In this document: one piece after another, positions 11,581 through 23,385 of the stretch
How the letters are laid out: every line of letters begins with the position of its first letter
How positions within the stretch are numbered: position 1 is the first letter of the stretch
DNA from: Turnera subulata
Taxonomy: Eukaryota > Streptophyta > Magnoliopsida > Malpighiales > Passifloraceae
Assembly: GCA_028386065.3 (NCBI GenBank)
Contig: JAKUCV010003170.1
Location: 28,848-92,847 of the forward strand
Length of the DNA stretch: 64,000 nucleotides
Direction of reading: 5' to 3'
The notes under the pieces: generated by a model
Database searches by the model: none
What the model was told of the DNA's origin: nothing
The model's input: only the letters and a program-made list of their open reading frames with translations
Position numbers and translations under genes: made by a program

Positions 11581-11994
11581 ACATCGATGTTTTGTATCGG
11601 AACATCGATGTTCAGTAAGTATTTATACTTCCATATTTTTTCCAACATCGATGTTTCACACCACCACATCGATGTTCGTTGTTTTTCAGTTCTTCAGAGT
11701 ATCAACCCGAGGGCATACAACATCGATGTTCCAAGTCTGAACATCGATGTTCGGTCTACTTAACCATCTCACAGCTTGGACCCGAGAGCAAATAACATCG
11801 GTGTCACGACTAGCAACATCGATGTCCTCTCTTCCCCAGTTTTACAACACTCGGACCCGAGAGCAAACAACATCGATGTTACAACTGGGAACATCGATGT
11901 TCAGCTGCTGTCTTTCAAAAATTATAGCCGTTAGACATTCACAGAATCAACCTAATAGTACACAACATCGATGTTACCATCATGGACATCGATG
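11581..11994. repeat. Palindrome array ACATCGATGT, 3' internal region (about 11 copies)
   Basis: Perfect copies lie at 11581, 11602, 11645, 11666, 11720, 11741, 11816, 11870, 11891, 11964 and 11985, with a one-base variant near 11795. They are often paired about 21 bp apart. One more perfect copy lies at 9981 with a variant at about 10002. Between copies there are loose repeats of 'acccgagagcaaacaacatc'. Confidence 0.93.
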
Positions 11995-12222
11995 TTCAGC
12001 TGCCGAAATTTAAAAAAAAATAGCCGTTGCGTGACTATTACTAGCCGTTACTAGCCGTTGCCTCTTACATAAAACTCAATGCTCTTCATTTCTCATCTCA
12101 ACCCTCTCTTCTCCAAAGTCTTACAAGCTCTCCTTTAGCATTCTCATCTACACATTCTTCATACTTTCTTCTCTAATCTCTTTTTTCTTCCACACTTACT
12201 CTTTAACCTTCTTTCTTTCACC

Positions 12223-13461
12223 ATGGGCAAGACCTCATCACATGGCAAAACCCCCGTGAGACAACCAACCAAAAGAGGCGGTCCCTCTACCTCATCTCCT
12301 CGATTTCCTTTGGACGGCAAATCTGCTGTTTGGTTTACTTCCCGAGCTCAACTCACTCACTTTCAATCTTACTTCCAAAATCGTCCTATTTGCGCTCACC
12401 GATATCTTCCAATCTCTTACCCAAAGGAGAAGAACTATACTCGACTTGAAGGGCACCTCTGTGCAACCGGTTTGTGGGAATTTGTCACCAACAAAAGTTA
12501 TCAATATAGTGCCGACTTCACCCGAGCCTTCTACTCAACACTCAACCGGGATGGTGATGTGTTCACTGCTCAGATGAATGGAGTCGATATCTCTTTTTCT
12601 CTCGAGGAATTTGGGGCAGCAACGAGATTACCATTTGAAGGGGAGGATATTGCCTCTTATGGTGGTCCTAATTGGCTCACAACAAATGAAGGCCCTCTAC
12701 TAACTGAACTCGGTTTCAAGGAAGTTTTCCGTCATACCCATTCCAAAAGGCCAACCATTCATTCCATCCACCCGGAGTACCGTGTTCTGTTTTATCTCAT
12801 CACCCGGGTAATCAAGCCAAGACCAAAAAATCACACCGTCATGTCCATTGAGGATATGAAGGTACTCCATGCCATTATCCATCATGCTCCAATTAATTGG
12901 GCACGTTTTGTGCTTATGCACATGACGGACTATCCTCCTCAGTCCATCAATCATCCCCTGCCATATCCCTTTTTGTTGTTGGATATCTTATTGAATGCAG
13001 GTATTGACGCTCGGAAAGGCCCTCAGGTTTCTCATAACAAAATTTGGGCGATTAGTAACGATACATTCCGACCCGGCAAAACCGAGCAAGCACCACGAAT
13101 CACTCTAGCTGAAAGCTCAGCAGTCGCTTCTCAACCCCAAGCTCCCGTGGTCACGCTTGAATCGATTGCAGCATCCCTTAAACATCTCCAATTGAGTGTC
13201 AATAGCATGGGACGGTCCATTGATCGTATTGACATCGAAGTTCAACGTCAAGGGCATGATATTTGATCCTACTTTGATAGGATGCACTATCAACCTCCAC
13301 CCTATCATACAACATTTCATGGCTATGATTTCGAAGCTGAGGGTAATGATGATGATGAGCCATTTGATCTCAATGTGGCCGGTGATCCCATGGACGTGGA
13401 AGCGGAAAATGAAGAAGAAGAAGTTGCTGCCGACGACGATGAAGATGATACAAGACGATGA
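12223..13461 (+). pseudogene. Env-position ORF of the copia element (putative plant transposon protein)
   Basis: The start is ATG 12223 in CACCATGGGC, a good plant context, preceded by a pyrimidine-rich leader. A 347-codon frame runs to TGA 13264-13266, then the same frame continues for 65 codons to TGA 13461. The N-terminus is basic and serine-rich. The middle (PICAHRYLPISYP, ATGLWEFVTNKSYQYS, RAFYSTLNRDGD, SFSLEEFGAATRLPFEG) resembles the 'putative plant transposon protein' domain common in SIRE-like and other plant elements. There is a short helical segment near residues 320-345. The tail after the stop is very acidic (repeated D/E). I see no signal peptide or transmembrane helix, so 'envelope' is only positional. 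The TGA looks like a point loss. Confidence 0.7.
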
Positions 13462-13555
13462 AGATGATACAAGCGGAAAATGAAGAAGAAGAAGTTGCTG
13501 CGGAAAATGTGGCCGGTGATCCCATGGACGTGGCCGGTGATCCCATGGACGTGGA
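13376..13555 (+). repeat. Scrambled tandem duplications in the acidic tail region
   Basis: GTGGCCGGTGATCCCATGGA occurs three times (about 13376, 13511, 13532). GCGGAAAATGAAGAAGAAGA occurs twice (about 13402 and 13473), and GAAGATGATACAAG occurs twice (about 13441 and 13459). Local slippage or unequal exchange has rebuilt the 3' end of the env-position ORF. Confidence 0.85.
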
Positions 13556-13796
13556 ACTAACACCCAGATTTTTTATCTTTTATCCTATGTTCTTCAAATT
13601 GCATACAAGCTTGCCTTTGTCTTTTCTATTTCTTTTTGCTAATGCCAAAAGGGGGAAACAAATTAACATGTATGTGCACACCAAGTTCAAATTAAACGGC
13701 ATCATGGCTAAAACATAGGGGGAACTTATTAAACGGCATCATGGCTAAAACATAGGGGGAACTAATGGGCACATACTTTGACTTGTTTGTCATTAT

Positions 13797-13811
13797 CAAA
13801 AAGGGGGAAAT
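13797..13811 (+). other. Polypurine tract of the copia element
   Basis: CAAAAAGGGGGAAAT lies directly before the TG of the 3' LTR and is the expected plus-strand primer. Two similar tracts occur upstream (about 13648 and 13720-13760, as 'catagggggaact' duplications). Confidence 0.85.
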
Positions 13812-15262
13812 TGTTGAAAATAATGTTTTGCTAATATCTCTTTATCCTATTCAGGTTTTGATAATGACAAATCAACCTTGTATTAGGATGATCATTATTA
13901 TGAAGCAAAAAGAAATAATCAAGAGCAAAGACCTTATGTGATCAAGAGTTCAAGAATAGAAGTGACAAGATCAAACAAGAAGAACAAGAAGATTTAGGAA
14001 CTCAGTTTTGTACAAGGTTAAACATTCAATGTCTCTAAGTTATTGGCTCAAACAAAATCATTTTTACTCATGCATCAATTAGATCTCATTTCAATCATAA
14101 TATTGTCTTCCGAGCCTCGAACATCGATGTCCAAATCTTGAACATCGATGTCCTGCCTTGAAACCAAGCTTTCAAAGAGGTTTCTAAGCTTTGAACATCG
14201 ATGTACAATATTTGAACATCGATGTCCTGCCTTGAAACAATTTTTCCAAAGTAGGCAGTAGTTTATAACATCGATGTAGGCATCACTAAACCATCGATGT
14301 TCTCATGACCATTGCTCTTTAAATATTGTTTTGTAGTATATGAACATCGATGTCCAGATCATTAACATCGATGTCCCACTGAATTGGCTTTCTAAAATGT
14401 TTTGGGAGTGTCCAAAACATCGATGTTCAATGTATGAACATCGATGTTATTTTGTCTCGGGTCTTGGACAATGTCTTGGGCAACATCGATGTCCTTTTGG
14501 CCAACATCAATGTTCTAGTGACCGTTAGCCCAATAATTCATATTCGCTGGCCAGGACATCGATGTCCACTTTTGCAACATCGATGTCCTTGTGACCGTTG
14601 GACTAATAATACACATTCAAAGACCTTAACATCGATGTCCTTGATTCCAACATCGATGTTCAGCCGACATAAGCAGACACACTTTTTATCTTCTCATGCT
14701 ATCTTGTTTAAAGATGTTTTAGATTGTTTCCCCAACGGTCATACATGCTTTTATCCTTATAAATAGAGCTTTTAGGTCTCTGTTTAAAAAAATTTCAACT
14801 CTCCACATTTTTAAGATTCATTGTGAAACATACAATTCATTTTATGAGCCAATATAATTGAGAATTGAGAGTTGCCTTCATAGAGTTTATTTTTGTACTC
14901 ATACCTACTCTTAAAAAGAGTCTTGTTTTGAGTGACCTTTGTATTAACATACACTTTAAGGAAGGATTGTTCCCTTGTAGTAAATTCATAGGAAGAGGGT
15001 CTTCTTTCTGTGGGAAAAAGTCTTGAAGTGAGGAATCTTCAAGCAGGAGTTGTAAACGGTTTGTTAAGCACCCGGAAGCTTAACGCGGATAGTGAAATCT
15101 TCGAGAGAGTCTCTCGAAGGACTGGAATAGCCACACAGGTTTTGTGTGTGTGAACCAGGATAAATCGGTTTGTCTCACTCTCTTTCAATTCCGCATTATT
15201 ATTTGTTTTTAAGTTCTAATTAGTTCTAAATCGCTAATTCACCCCCTTAGCTTGGGCTTACA
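13812..15262 (+). repeat. 3' LTR of the copia element (intact length 1451 bp)
   Basis: It begins TGTTGAAAATAATG and ends CTTGGGCTTACA, followed by the target duplicate ATTTC. It keeps the middle part that the 5' LTR lost. A TATA-like 'tataaatagagc' near 14757 probably starts transcription, since it is followed by a leader with 'ttaagattcattgtg'. Confidence 0.93.
14121..14659. repeat. Palindrome array ACATCGATGT, 3' LTR (about 15 copies)
   Basis: Perfect copies lie at 14121, 14142, 14195, 14216, 14268, 14344, 14365, 14417, 14438, 14483, 14556, 14577, 14629 and 14650, plus one-base variants near 14291 and 14504. They come mostly as pairs 21 bp apart, just upstream of the likely TATA box at about 14757. 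Confidence 0.93.
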
Positions 15263-15267
15263 ATTTC

Positions 15268-16061
15268 CACTGTTTCATAATTGTTGACTTGTTCTGTATA
15301 AACTTTTTTTTAGAAGTGTAAACCTAAAATTTTTCTTTTCTGGCTAACTGTCAAAATTTAGTATCCTACCGGAGAGATCTCATATCTCCCCGAAACTACA
15401 CTATTTAGATTTTTTTTTTTTTTTTGGTTACGCTTAACTTGGATTTTATCAACTCCGAGTGCGGTAGTCAAAGAGCCTGAAAGAGAATTGATTTCTGTGT
15501 TGGGCTTCTTCTCCTTTTTTTTTTTCTTTTTTCTCTTTTTGGTGAATGCTCTGTTGGCCTTTCAAAAAATAGAACTCTTAATTTTTACAACAGAAACTAG
15601 CGACCCCATGTATCCACTCACCAATTAAGTTATAGTCCAACACTGAAGCTCTTCAACAATACCCACCAGGGGCAGGGGCACCATATATATCCTTGACGTG
15701 ATGTGATTGAGTGAAAATTAAGGTTTCTGGTCACTTGATTTTATTTTCAAAATTAAGGAGAAAGGGAATTAATTAAAGAGTTAACAGACAACGACAATTA
15801 ATGCTAAGAAATAAGCTGTGCTCTCTGCGATCCGAAAAGTTTTGCAATTTCCATATCCATAAGTCTGTCACTCACAAGCATTGCATGCTGGCCCTGCCTA
15901 GCGTCCTATATATATGAAACGAAAGACATGATATATAAAGAAGTCAAATGTCACAAATTAAATCAGCCAAATCAAATTTCTGGCTCAGATTTAATTACCT
16001 ACGTTGCAACTATATATACAGCTGCATGCTTGTTACGACGACTTATCATACTGAATGATGA
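15268..16061. other. Intergenic DNA between the copia element and the FAF-like gene
   Basis: AT-rich sequence with poly-T runs. It should contain the 3' UTR of the minus-strand FAF-like gene. No other feature seen. Confidence 0.5.
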
Positions 16062-17192
16062 TCAAGCTACACTGCCAATAATAGCCACTGGACAAACATT
16101 GAATGTCATAGGAGCTGAACCCGGCTCAGCCATGTATCCCCTGGCACTAATTCCATGGCCGCCCCCTCCTCCATTGCCATTGTTGTATAACGACGTCTTA
16201 GCATCTGATATCATCTTCCCTGCATAAGAAAAGCACTTGCGGAGATCTCCACCACTTCTTTCCTGCGAATTCTTCATATATGATCTGGGCAAGGAAGAAG
16301 GTATTAGTGTCGTCATTGTCTTCTTTTCATATTTCGCTACCACATCAGTATCTTCCCATTCCTCATCATCGTTTGCCTCATCAACTACTTCCTCTTCTTC
16401 TTCTTGTTCACTGTCTGTGCTTGCTTGTATCCCAGCTGCTTCCTCTTCTTCTAGCTCTAGGTCTTCACCCTCCTCCAGCTCGTCATAACAAGTAGAATTA
16501 TGGCCGCTTCTAAGCGTGTTGTCCAAGGATATAAGCTTCAAGGTGAGGGTTCCGTTTTCCCTGCGGGCTTCAAAGTAATCGTGATGTTTCACCCTCTCTT
16601 CAACAAGAATCAGCTTCCCGTCTACGTAGTGTCTTGCTAAAACCCATGGCATATGACCCGGCAAGTTTCCTGTTCGTGCCAGTAGGGGAATTGGTGGTGG
16701 ATATTGCTTTTTCTTCAGTACCCCCTCTGATGATCTTCGATTTTTGTTTTCTTGATTGACGTGATTCACATTGACATTGCAAGTTTCTGTTGGTTGCATT
16801 CCAATTGCCTCTTCTGCTTTCATGCACACACCACTCTCTGCGCCAATCAAATCATCCAGCTCAGATGATGACGACGAATATAGACAAGTAGCTGAGAATT
16901 CACGATCAGTCAATTGCTGATACAGAGATGCAGCAGTACTGCTAGTATTTGATGGTGAGGAAGATGGTATCATAAAGGAATGGAGGATGAAGCAGGGGTG
17001 AGGAGAGTTTTGGGATGGTGAGTATATCAGGATTTTCAGACCAGGATGTTTTGGCCAGAAGTAGTGCTGCTCCTTCGAGCTTTGCAAGGAAGCATAATAT
17101 GATGATGATTTCCCCAATATCATCTCATTAAGAGATGAAACTAAGGCTTTCGTCATGCAAAGTAAGCCTCCAGATTCTTTCAAGAAATCCAT
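16062..17192 (-). CDS. FAF-like protein, copy 1 (376 aa)
   Basis: I chose ATG 17192 (MDFLKESGGLL); upstream in-frame codons lack an ATG. A start further in, at MIPSSSPSNT, is possible. The FAF domain lies near residues 160-222: PPPIPLLARTGNLPGHMPWVLARHY, then DGKLILVEERVKHHDYFEARRENGTLTLKL (split here as two motifs). Before it a short motif, DLIGAES, is shared with copy 2. After it comes a strongly acidic stretch (ELEEGEDLELEEEE.. and EQEEEEEVVDEANDDEEWED) and a glycine-rich tail. Arabidopsis FAF proteins restrain shoot meristem size through the WUSCHEL pathway. The FAF-like branch (At5g22090, EAR1/FTM4) acts in ABA signalling with clade A PP2Cs and in floral transition. The MPWVL form of the domain suggests the FAF-like branch. 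No intron is needed in the CDS; a 5' UTR intron is possible. Confidence 0.85.
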   Translation of the reverse strand: MDFLKESGGLLCMTKALVSSLNEMILGKSSSYYASLQSSKEQHYFWPKHPGLKILIYSPSQNSPHPCFILHSFMIPSSSPSNTSSTAASLYQQLTDREFSATCLYSSSSSELDDLIGAESGVCMKAEEAIGMQPTETCNVNVNHVNQENKNRRSSEGVLKKKQYPPPIPLLARTGNLPGHMPWVLARHYVDGKLILVEERVKHHDYFEARRENGTLTLKLISLDNTLRSGHNSTCYDELEEGEDLELEEEEAAGIQASTDSEQEEEEEVVDEANDDEEWEDTDVVAKYEKKTMTTLIPSSLPRSYMKNSQERSGGDLRKCFSYAGKMISDAKTSLYNNGNGGGGGHGISARGYMAEPGSAPMTFNVCPVAIIGSVA

Positions 17193-20100
17193 GCCTCTTA
17201 ACGATCCTGATATTTCTCTCAAAACAAATCGTTAATTGTGGTCTGCCGGTAAGTAAAAATATTTATGAAGAGAGAACCTGCAAGACAGAAATATATACAG
17301 AGGAACAAACATTACTAACTCTTCCATCATATGTCACTGCACCTCACAATCCAACTGATCAAATTTGAAAAATAACGATATAACATCAATTTCTTTACCA
17401 TGTTACATTCTTTTGGTCTTACTCACTCTTCCATTCCAGTAGCTGCCTCCTACCATCGTGGGTTTGTTTCTGGCTATATTAATTTTTGTACTAAACCAAT
17501 GATCTTTTGACCCCTTTGTTTTCAAGAAAATAGTTGTTCTTTTTTTAGAAAAGAAAATAGTTCTTTATGATAAAAAAAAAAAACAGTTGAAATTTAAATG
17601 TAATCTACTAAAAGAAATTCAAACTATATAATAATGTAAAAAAAATAAGATTATAAATTGCGTCAGTACAAGCTTCTTTGGAAACACTTTCAGTTGAGGT
17701 CATGTATAACAAGTACAAATCATTCATGTGGACTGGCCTAGCTAGTAATGTATCATTTAATGCATATATTCAATTTCTCGTGGCAAATCCTCTTGTCTTG
17801 TCCTGATAGTGATATGCACGCGCACACAGAACAGAACACTTTTGTTTTCTTTTTTTTTTTTTGTTATGAAAAGACGATATACAATGCAAAAGTTTCTTAT
17901 TATGGAAAAGCCAAGTTTGGTCATGAGTTGCTTCATTCGATTCTAGTCACTTTAGGTGTCTCCCTCCTATCGTGTCGCTACAAAAATTATCAGTAGCCAG
18001 GACACTGCTGCAAGAGTACAAAAGAAAACATTTGGCCACAGGCCGAATACTGTACATGCCTCTCTTAGTTGTAATAGTATGTAGTAACATATAAAATCAT
18101 TGAACGATGATGAAGAGGACTCTACTGACCAAAAAACACCTTTTTACTACTATATACACACTCCTATATAAGTTCGCACCCACAAAGTGACTCATGGAAT
18201 ATAACATTTATGGATCATTGTTTTCATCGAATTAATACACCGACTACAACAAATGTAGACAAGATAAACCACCAAAAATAGATGTATGTGGTCCTCCTGC
18301 TCTCTACAAAAATAGATTCATGTCAGGTGTACAACTCTGATTATATACCAACTTTGGAGATATGGCGGCATGATGGGAGGTAGACATACATACATATATA
18401 ATTACCATCTTTGTTATTTATATATACTGGATGAGAACTAAAACTTTTTGGTGCGAGTCTGGCACACAGACTAATTAATTAATCATATTTGTACGTTATA
18501 TTTATAGTGAAATATATTATAGCAGCAGATGCCTGGTTGAGAAAAGTATTCGAACCCATTTTTTCTTCATCAATGAAGAAAAAAAGGCAGGCTCAATGGT
18601 TATTACGTGTATATATAAGGATCCGTTTTACTGTGTGACTGTGAATGTTGGAATCAGACCTTAAATTCGAAGCACAAAGTTTTTATATGAAATAAATTTC
18701 ACATAAGCATCATATTCAAATCAAACCATCCCAAACATTGTACTACATACGAGAATATATATATATATATATATATGGAGAAGTGTAGATGCCAAGGGTA
18801 GTGATCTAACTAAAAACGAAAGGGGAAAATTAAGAAGGAAAAAAAAAAAAAAAAAAAAGAAGAAGAAGAAGGTCAAAATATCTTACTCTATTTTGAAGGC
18901 GTCCGATTATATTGGGGAATCAGTCCACAACAAATTTTCTCTATAACTGGACGAGAGAAGAGAGGGGAGGAGAAGAGAAGAGAGCAAATGGATAGAAAAA
19001 AGACAGGAGGAGGAAACAGCACTCCACCACGTTAAACAAAGCAGACTCCCGCTTCTCCTTCTCCTGCACAGTACATGTCCAACATGGTAAGTGATCATAT
19101 ATATATATACTACATAGTGAGAAAAACTTGTCAGGGTTATATAAAACCACGAATTCACAAAATATATACCTGATAGAATTATTTTAAACTTTGGCCTCAC
19201 TCGGGAAAAAAGAAAAAAAAAAAAAGAGCAGGATACAGCCAATAATTATTATATAATATACTATATCTCTCGAAGTGAAACGGATGGCCTTAATGAAGTT
19301 TGGATTATGTGGAGGGGCGCTGTAGCCCTCATAAACAGCTTCTTCCTCTGGATGCTGTTCAGTTCAGCTAGCTACCTATTCCAAATTTTGCACATAAAGA
19401 GAGAGATGTTGTTGAGACTGTGGAAGCCATTGCTTGTTGCTCAGTGAATGGCGGGCTTCTCGATGTGGCATCATCGATCAACATGTTCCATGGAGCTACA
19501 ATTACATACAAATCCCAAATTATAATACTCTTCTTTATAAAGAGAAAAAATTAAAAGAAAAAAAGAAAAAGAAAAACTGATTTTGTTTGGTTTTGTACCT
19601 CTGTCATCCATGTATCGTTGCCAGGTCTATCACTTCCTCCTCCTCCCCTGACAACCTTTGAAGACACGTACATTTTGAACTCTTGCTAGCTACCCCCCTC
19701 CTCCCTCCCCTTGTATTTTACTCCATCAACTTTTTCTTTAATTATGGTAAGATTATCCACCTTTAATTACCTCGCGCGGATTGGCTAGGGTTTCCTAATG
19801 AATGCACATTGTACATATGTAATATACCCAGAATATTACTACCCCCTTCGGATTACTCCAACTGTCCAACATATATCTTGATATGTTACCATTTGAAGAG
19901 AAACACAAGATCCGGCAAAAAAAAAAGAAACACAAGATAAATCTTTCTCTTAGACATGGTTTTTTTTTTACCTGACCTTTTCTTTCCTTTAATTTTTTTG
20001 TTCCCTTCTTTACTGAGTAATCCAAAATTAAGAAACGTAAATAGAAGTGACCAAGTAGGCACTTACTCTAATTGTGTTATAAAAAGTAGATAGGACAAAT

Positions 20101-20340
20101 ATCTGAACCAGAGAAACGCTCATCATCAGTTGTGTCTTTATCCTTCGACAAAAAAAAGTTGTGTCTTTATCCAATTCCAAATCGTCACCAAACCCAAAAA
20201 TCCCTTATTGCAAAAATCAAATTATACTCCCCTAATCCGGGCAACTTAAAATGATTTCCCAAAAGTACCCGTCAAGTTGACCTGTTATCATCCATCATTG
20301 ATTATCCAAATCTCCGGTTGATGATCACCACAATACCTTC
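17193..20340. other. Intergenic region upstream of FAF-like copy 1
   Basis: No coding gene supported. It contains poly-A/T runs, a short (TA)n at about 18758-18774, an A-run with GAA repeats (18838-18871), and a polypurine stretch near 18950-19010. A moderately GC-rich, non-repetitive patch at 19260-19500 could be a non-coding exon, but I cannot show it. Confidence 0.45.
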
Positions 20341-20348
20341 ATACAAAC

Positions 20349-23300
20349 GGGCTTAAATGCAAAATGCCTCTCCAACTTTGTTTCAAAAGTAGATTAGTAC
20401 CTAAACTAAATACAATCGATATTTTGATACCTCAGCTTTTTTATTTCAAACTTTTAGTCCATCGGATCGAATCAGTTGGAGGCTCAACCCAACCGATTTA
20501 TGAACAAAAGGTGACGATGGTGACACGTGGACTGAGAAAGGCCATCGAAATGATTTTTAAAATTTTAAAAAATTAAAAAAAAAAACTCAAAGAAATTGTG
20601 GCAGAGACGAGCACGCCTAGGCTGAGCTCGTGTGGGCTTTTCCGACCACAGCTTGGGGCATGTTCAGCAAGCTCAGCGGCGACAAGAGCTGATCAGCGAC
20701 GGAACTCAGGTCGCAGGGAGTGGTTTGGTAGAGTACGGGTCGATCCATGTTAGGATTCCTAGTCTTGTTGTTTTGGATTATAATAAGTTGATGGCTACTT
20801 GTTATACTATGTGCTCTATTCTTTTTTTTTTTATGGGGATTATAGATCATGCATAACAGATTGGGAGGAGTGGTAGTGATTGTTGTTGTGTGATGATTGT
20901 GGTGGCTGGGTTAATGCAAGTGTTGAAGTTGATGGTTATGGAGTTAGTTGAGTGTGTGGGGATTGTGGTGGGAGAAGCTATGGTAGTTCCATTGAGGATC
21001 GGTGATGGTGGTGATTGAGAGAGACGAGGTAATGGTGAGTTTGAAAATAATAGTAAATTAGAAAATAATTTTTATTTCTGTAGAATACCATGGATTCGGG
21101 TTGTTGTTTTTATTTATTTTATTTTTAAAAAAAATATTTTAAACAACCTGGAGTAGACTCCGTTAGGGTCTCAAGATCCACCCCTTAGATTGGTAGGGAG
21201 CGAGAGATTCATATGGATCTGGACTGGAATACGCTTATTTTTTCCCTCTTTCGACTCTTTTTCCTCTAGTCCGGATTGTAAAATCCTGGCAATATGATAA
21301 GAAAAGCGTTCTTAGTTTAGTTTGGTAGAATCTAGAAGAGGATGAATTGGGTGTCCATTTTGACAATTTTTGCATTCCAGCGTATTACGCTTCAACCGGA
21401 TGATTCTATTCCACTTTTCGAAAGAAAGGAAGATGCCCAGGGTTCAATACATTTTACCCCCTGATCTTTAGGTAAAACCTAACTTACTCCCTGAAAAAAA
21501 AAAACCGGAATTTTACCCCCTAAATTTTGTAATTTCCCATTTTACTTCATTTCCGTTAGGGTTTATACATATCTATTATTTGACTTAACGGAATACCTAG
21601 ATTATCGACACCTGGCAATATCATTACCGTTTGTTTCTTTTTTTATTTTAATTGTTAAAAAATTATAAAGAAGGAAAAAAAAAAGAAACCACCGGCGCCT
21701 CCACCTTTTCTTTCCCTTCTTCTTTTCTTTCTTCCTTCTACCTCACCACTGCCTCTCTTCCCTCATCTCCCTCTGTCTTTGCCGCCCTCGCCGCCCTGTC
21801 TCTTCCTATCTCCCTCTTCCTCTGCTAACAACCAATCGCCACCTTTGACCCCATCTTCTCTTCATCCCTATCGCCTCCTCCTCTAATACTGTTGCATGAA
21901 TGCTATTGCATCAAGTCAACATCACTACCCTCACTTCGTCACCACCACAGGAAGCCGCCGCTTGCAGCAGCTTGGGACCACCCGTGTTGCGTCGCCTCGC
22001 CTTTCCCTCATTTCAGCCGGAGTAGCGCCGTTGATTTCCTTCTTCTCCCTCACTCGCGTCGGTCCCTGATCAACCACCGCCTCCGACGTCGTGGGTAAGC
22101 AGTGCGCCGCCTGGTGCTTCTTACTTCCTCCCTCCTCTCTTTAATTTTTCTTGGAGTTGTTATGACGTTGATAAATCCTAATCGGGTTTTTTTTTGTATT
22201 GGCTCGTGTCTGCCCTGGTTGTAGTGGATGCAGTTCAAGTGATGGTGAATGTGGTGGAGCTTGGATGTTTTGATGCTCGGCGAGGTGGATTTTTGGTTAT
22301 CAAGCCATCCATGGTGCTTTTCAATTGCAGTGGCGTTAAGAGAGGGAAGGAGGCAGTCACGGAATGTAGCTTTCTGAGTTAGGGTTCGTTGGAGGAGTGG
22401 GTATTGGTAAGGTTGATGGTGGAGCATGGCGGCGATAGGAGGGTGGTGGCGACGATTTGGGGTTGTTAGATTTTTTTAGGGTGGTCTTACTGTGGTCGAC
22501 GTGGACAATTGTTTTTGGAAAATAAATATATAAAAATATTGAATGGTCACATATGGCTTAGTGTCATTTTTTTTTTGCAAAACGTGCCAATTTTATTTTT
22601 TTATTTTTCATTCTTTTCAATGTAAATACTTTTTTTATTTTTGATAAAGAAGATAATGGAAAAAAATATTCAATGGTCATGGTTGGGAGTAGGGCGAGGC
22701 TTCATTTTTTCTTGATTTTCCAATATTTTTTCTTTTTTTTATATCTATAAATATTCTGTTTTTATTAAAAAAAGAAAATAGAAAAAAGTTATTGAATGGT
22801 CATGATATAGCCACGTGTCGGTAATCAGCATTCGACGTTATATCACTTAACGGAAACGGAATCGGTCCAACCAAAAGAGTTGAACTCGAGAAAAATGAAG
22901 ATTAGGGGGTAAAATTCCGGTTTTTTTTTTAGGGGGTAAGTTAGGTTTGACCTAAAGATCAGGGGGTAAAATGTATTGAACCCAAAGATGCCCCTTTAGG
23001 TTCGTTAAATTCCGTAGGTGGCGTAGCTACCGACCCGGACACATACTTCACAAGCAATGCATTTATTAAATTCAAAATGGATTCGACCACGGAAGTCCCT
23101 CTTGGACTTCTTATGTCAGGATATGGTTCAAATAATAAATATTTTTTTTTAGAAAATTTAAGAAAAATCCTTTTAGTGGACCTATTTGTTCTTTATTCGT
23201 GTCATCCACCTGACACCTGATCATTAATAAACCACTTGAATCTTAAATTGGTTCAATCTAAAGGATGAAAATTTTGAAATAAAAAAGTTGAGGTATCATA

Positions 23301-23377
23301 ATACCGATTTTTTTTAAGTTTAGGTATTAATTTATTTTTCAAACAAAGTTGTAGAGGGTATTTTGCATTTAACCCCA
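20349..23377. mobile_element. Non-autonomous TIR transposon, outer element of a nested pair
   Basis: The left end GGGCTTAAATGCAAAATGCC, followed by ~150 bp, is an inverted copy of the right end at about 23190-23376. Both arms carry the phrases 'caactttgttt', 'gatacctcaactttttt' and 'tttagtcc/tcatcc'. ATACAAAC flanks both sides (20341-20348 and 23378-23385), an 8-9 bp target duplication. The core (20590-21020) has gene-like composition but no transposase. The inner element 21439-22984 is inserted in it. A one-ended relative begins near 47488. Confidence 0.8.
21439..22984. mobile_element. Non-autonomous TIR transposon nested in the 20349 element, with gene-fragment-like core
   Basis: The ends GGGTTCAATACATTTTACCC (21440) and its inverse (to 22983) match for about 90 bp, including the phrase CCGGAATTTTACCCCCTAA. 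AAGATGCCC lies on both sides (21430-21438 and 22985-22993), a 9-bp duplication typical of Mutator-like elements. The core 21690-22450 is GC-rich with splice-like signals (GTAAGC near 22096). This suggests captured host gene pieces (a Pack-MULE-like cargo), but I cannot name the source. Confidence 0.78.
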
Positions 23378-23385
23378 ATACAAAC

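Larger units (their letters stand above)
1171..15262 (+). mobile_element. Complete Ty1/copia LTR retrotransposon (SIRE/Maximus-like), with nested insertions
   Basis: The element is bounded by LTRs that start TGTTGAAAATAATG and end GGGCTTACA (TG...CA). A perfect 5-bp target duplication ATTTC lies at 1166-1170 and 15263-15267. The internal order is PBS, gag with two zinc knuckles, protease, integrase, reverse transcriptase, RNase H, a 3' region with an antisense ORF, an ORF in the env position, polypurine tract and 3' LTR. Integrase before RT defines Ty1/copia. The two-knuckle gag, the extra downstream ORF and the ~14-kb length point to the SIRE/Maximus lineage (inference). The first ~450 bp of the two LTRs differ at roughly eight sites by eye, so insertion was fairly recent, yet all ORFs carry stops. 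Confidence 0.92.

Noticed and set aside
12223..13266. A true viral-type envelope gene
   Set aside because: No signal peptide, transmembrane segment or glycoprotein-like pattern; only the position matches env, and the sequence resembles a plant transposon protein domain.
14121..14659. Possible CRISPR-like array
   Set aside because: The 10-bp repeat is a palindrome with irregular spacing inside a eukaryotic LTR; no cas genes, leader or uniform spacers.
19260..19500. A plant microRNA precursor
   Set aside because: I compared it mentally with common plant miRNAs and saw no convincing mature sequence with a paired arm.
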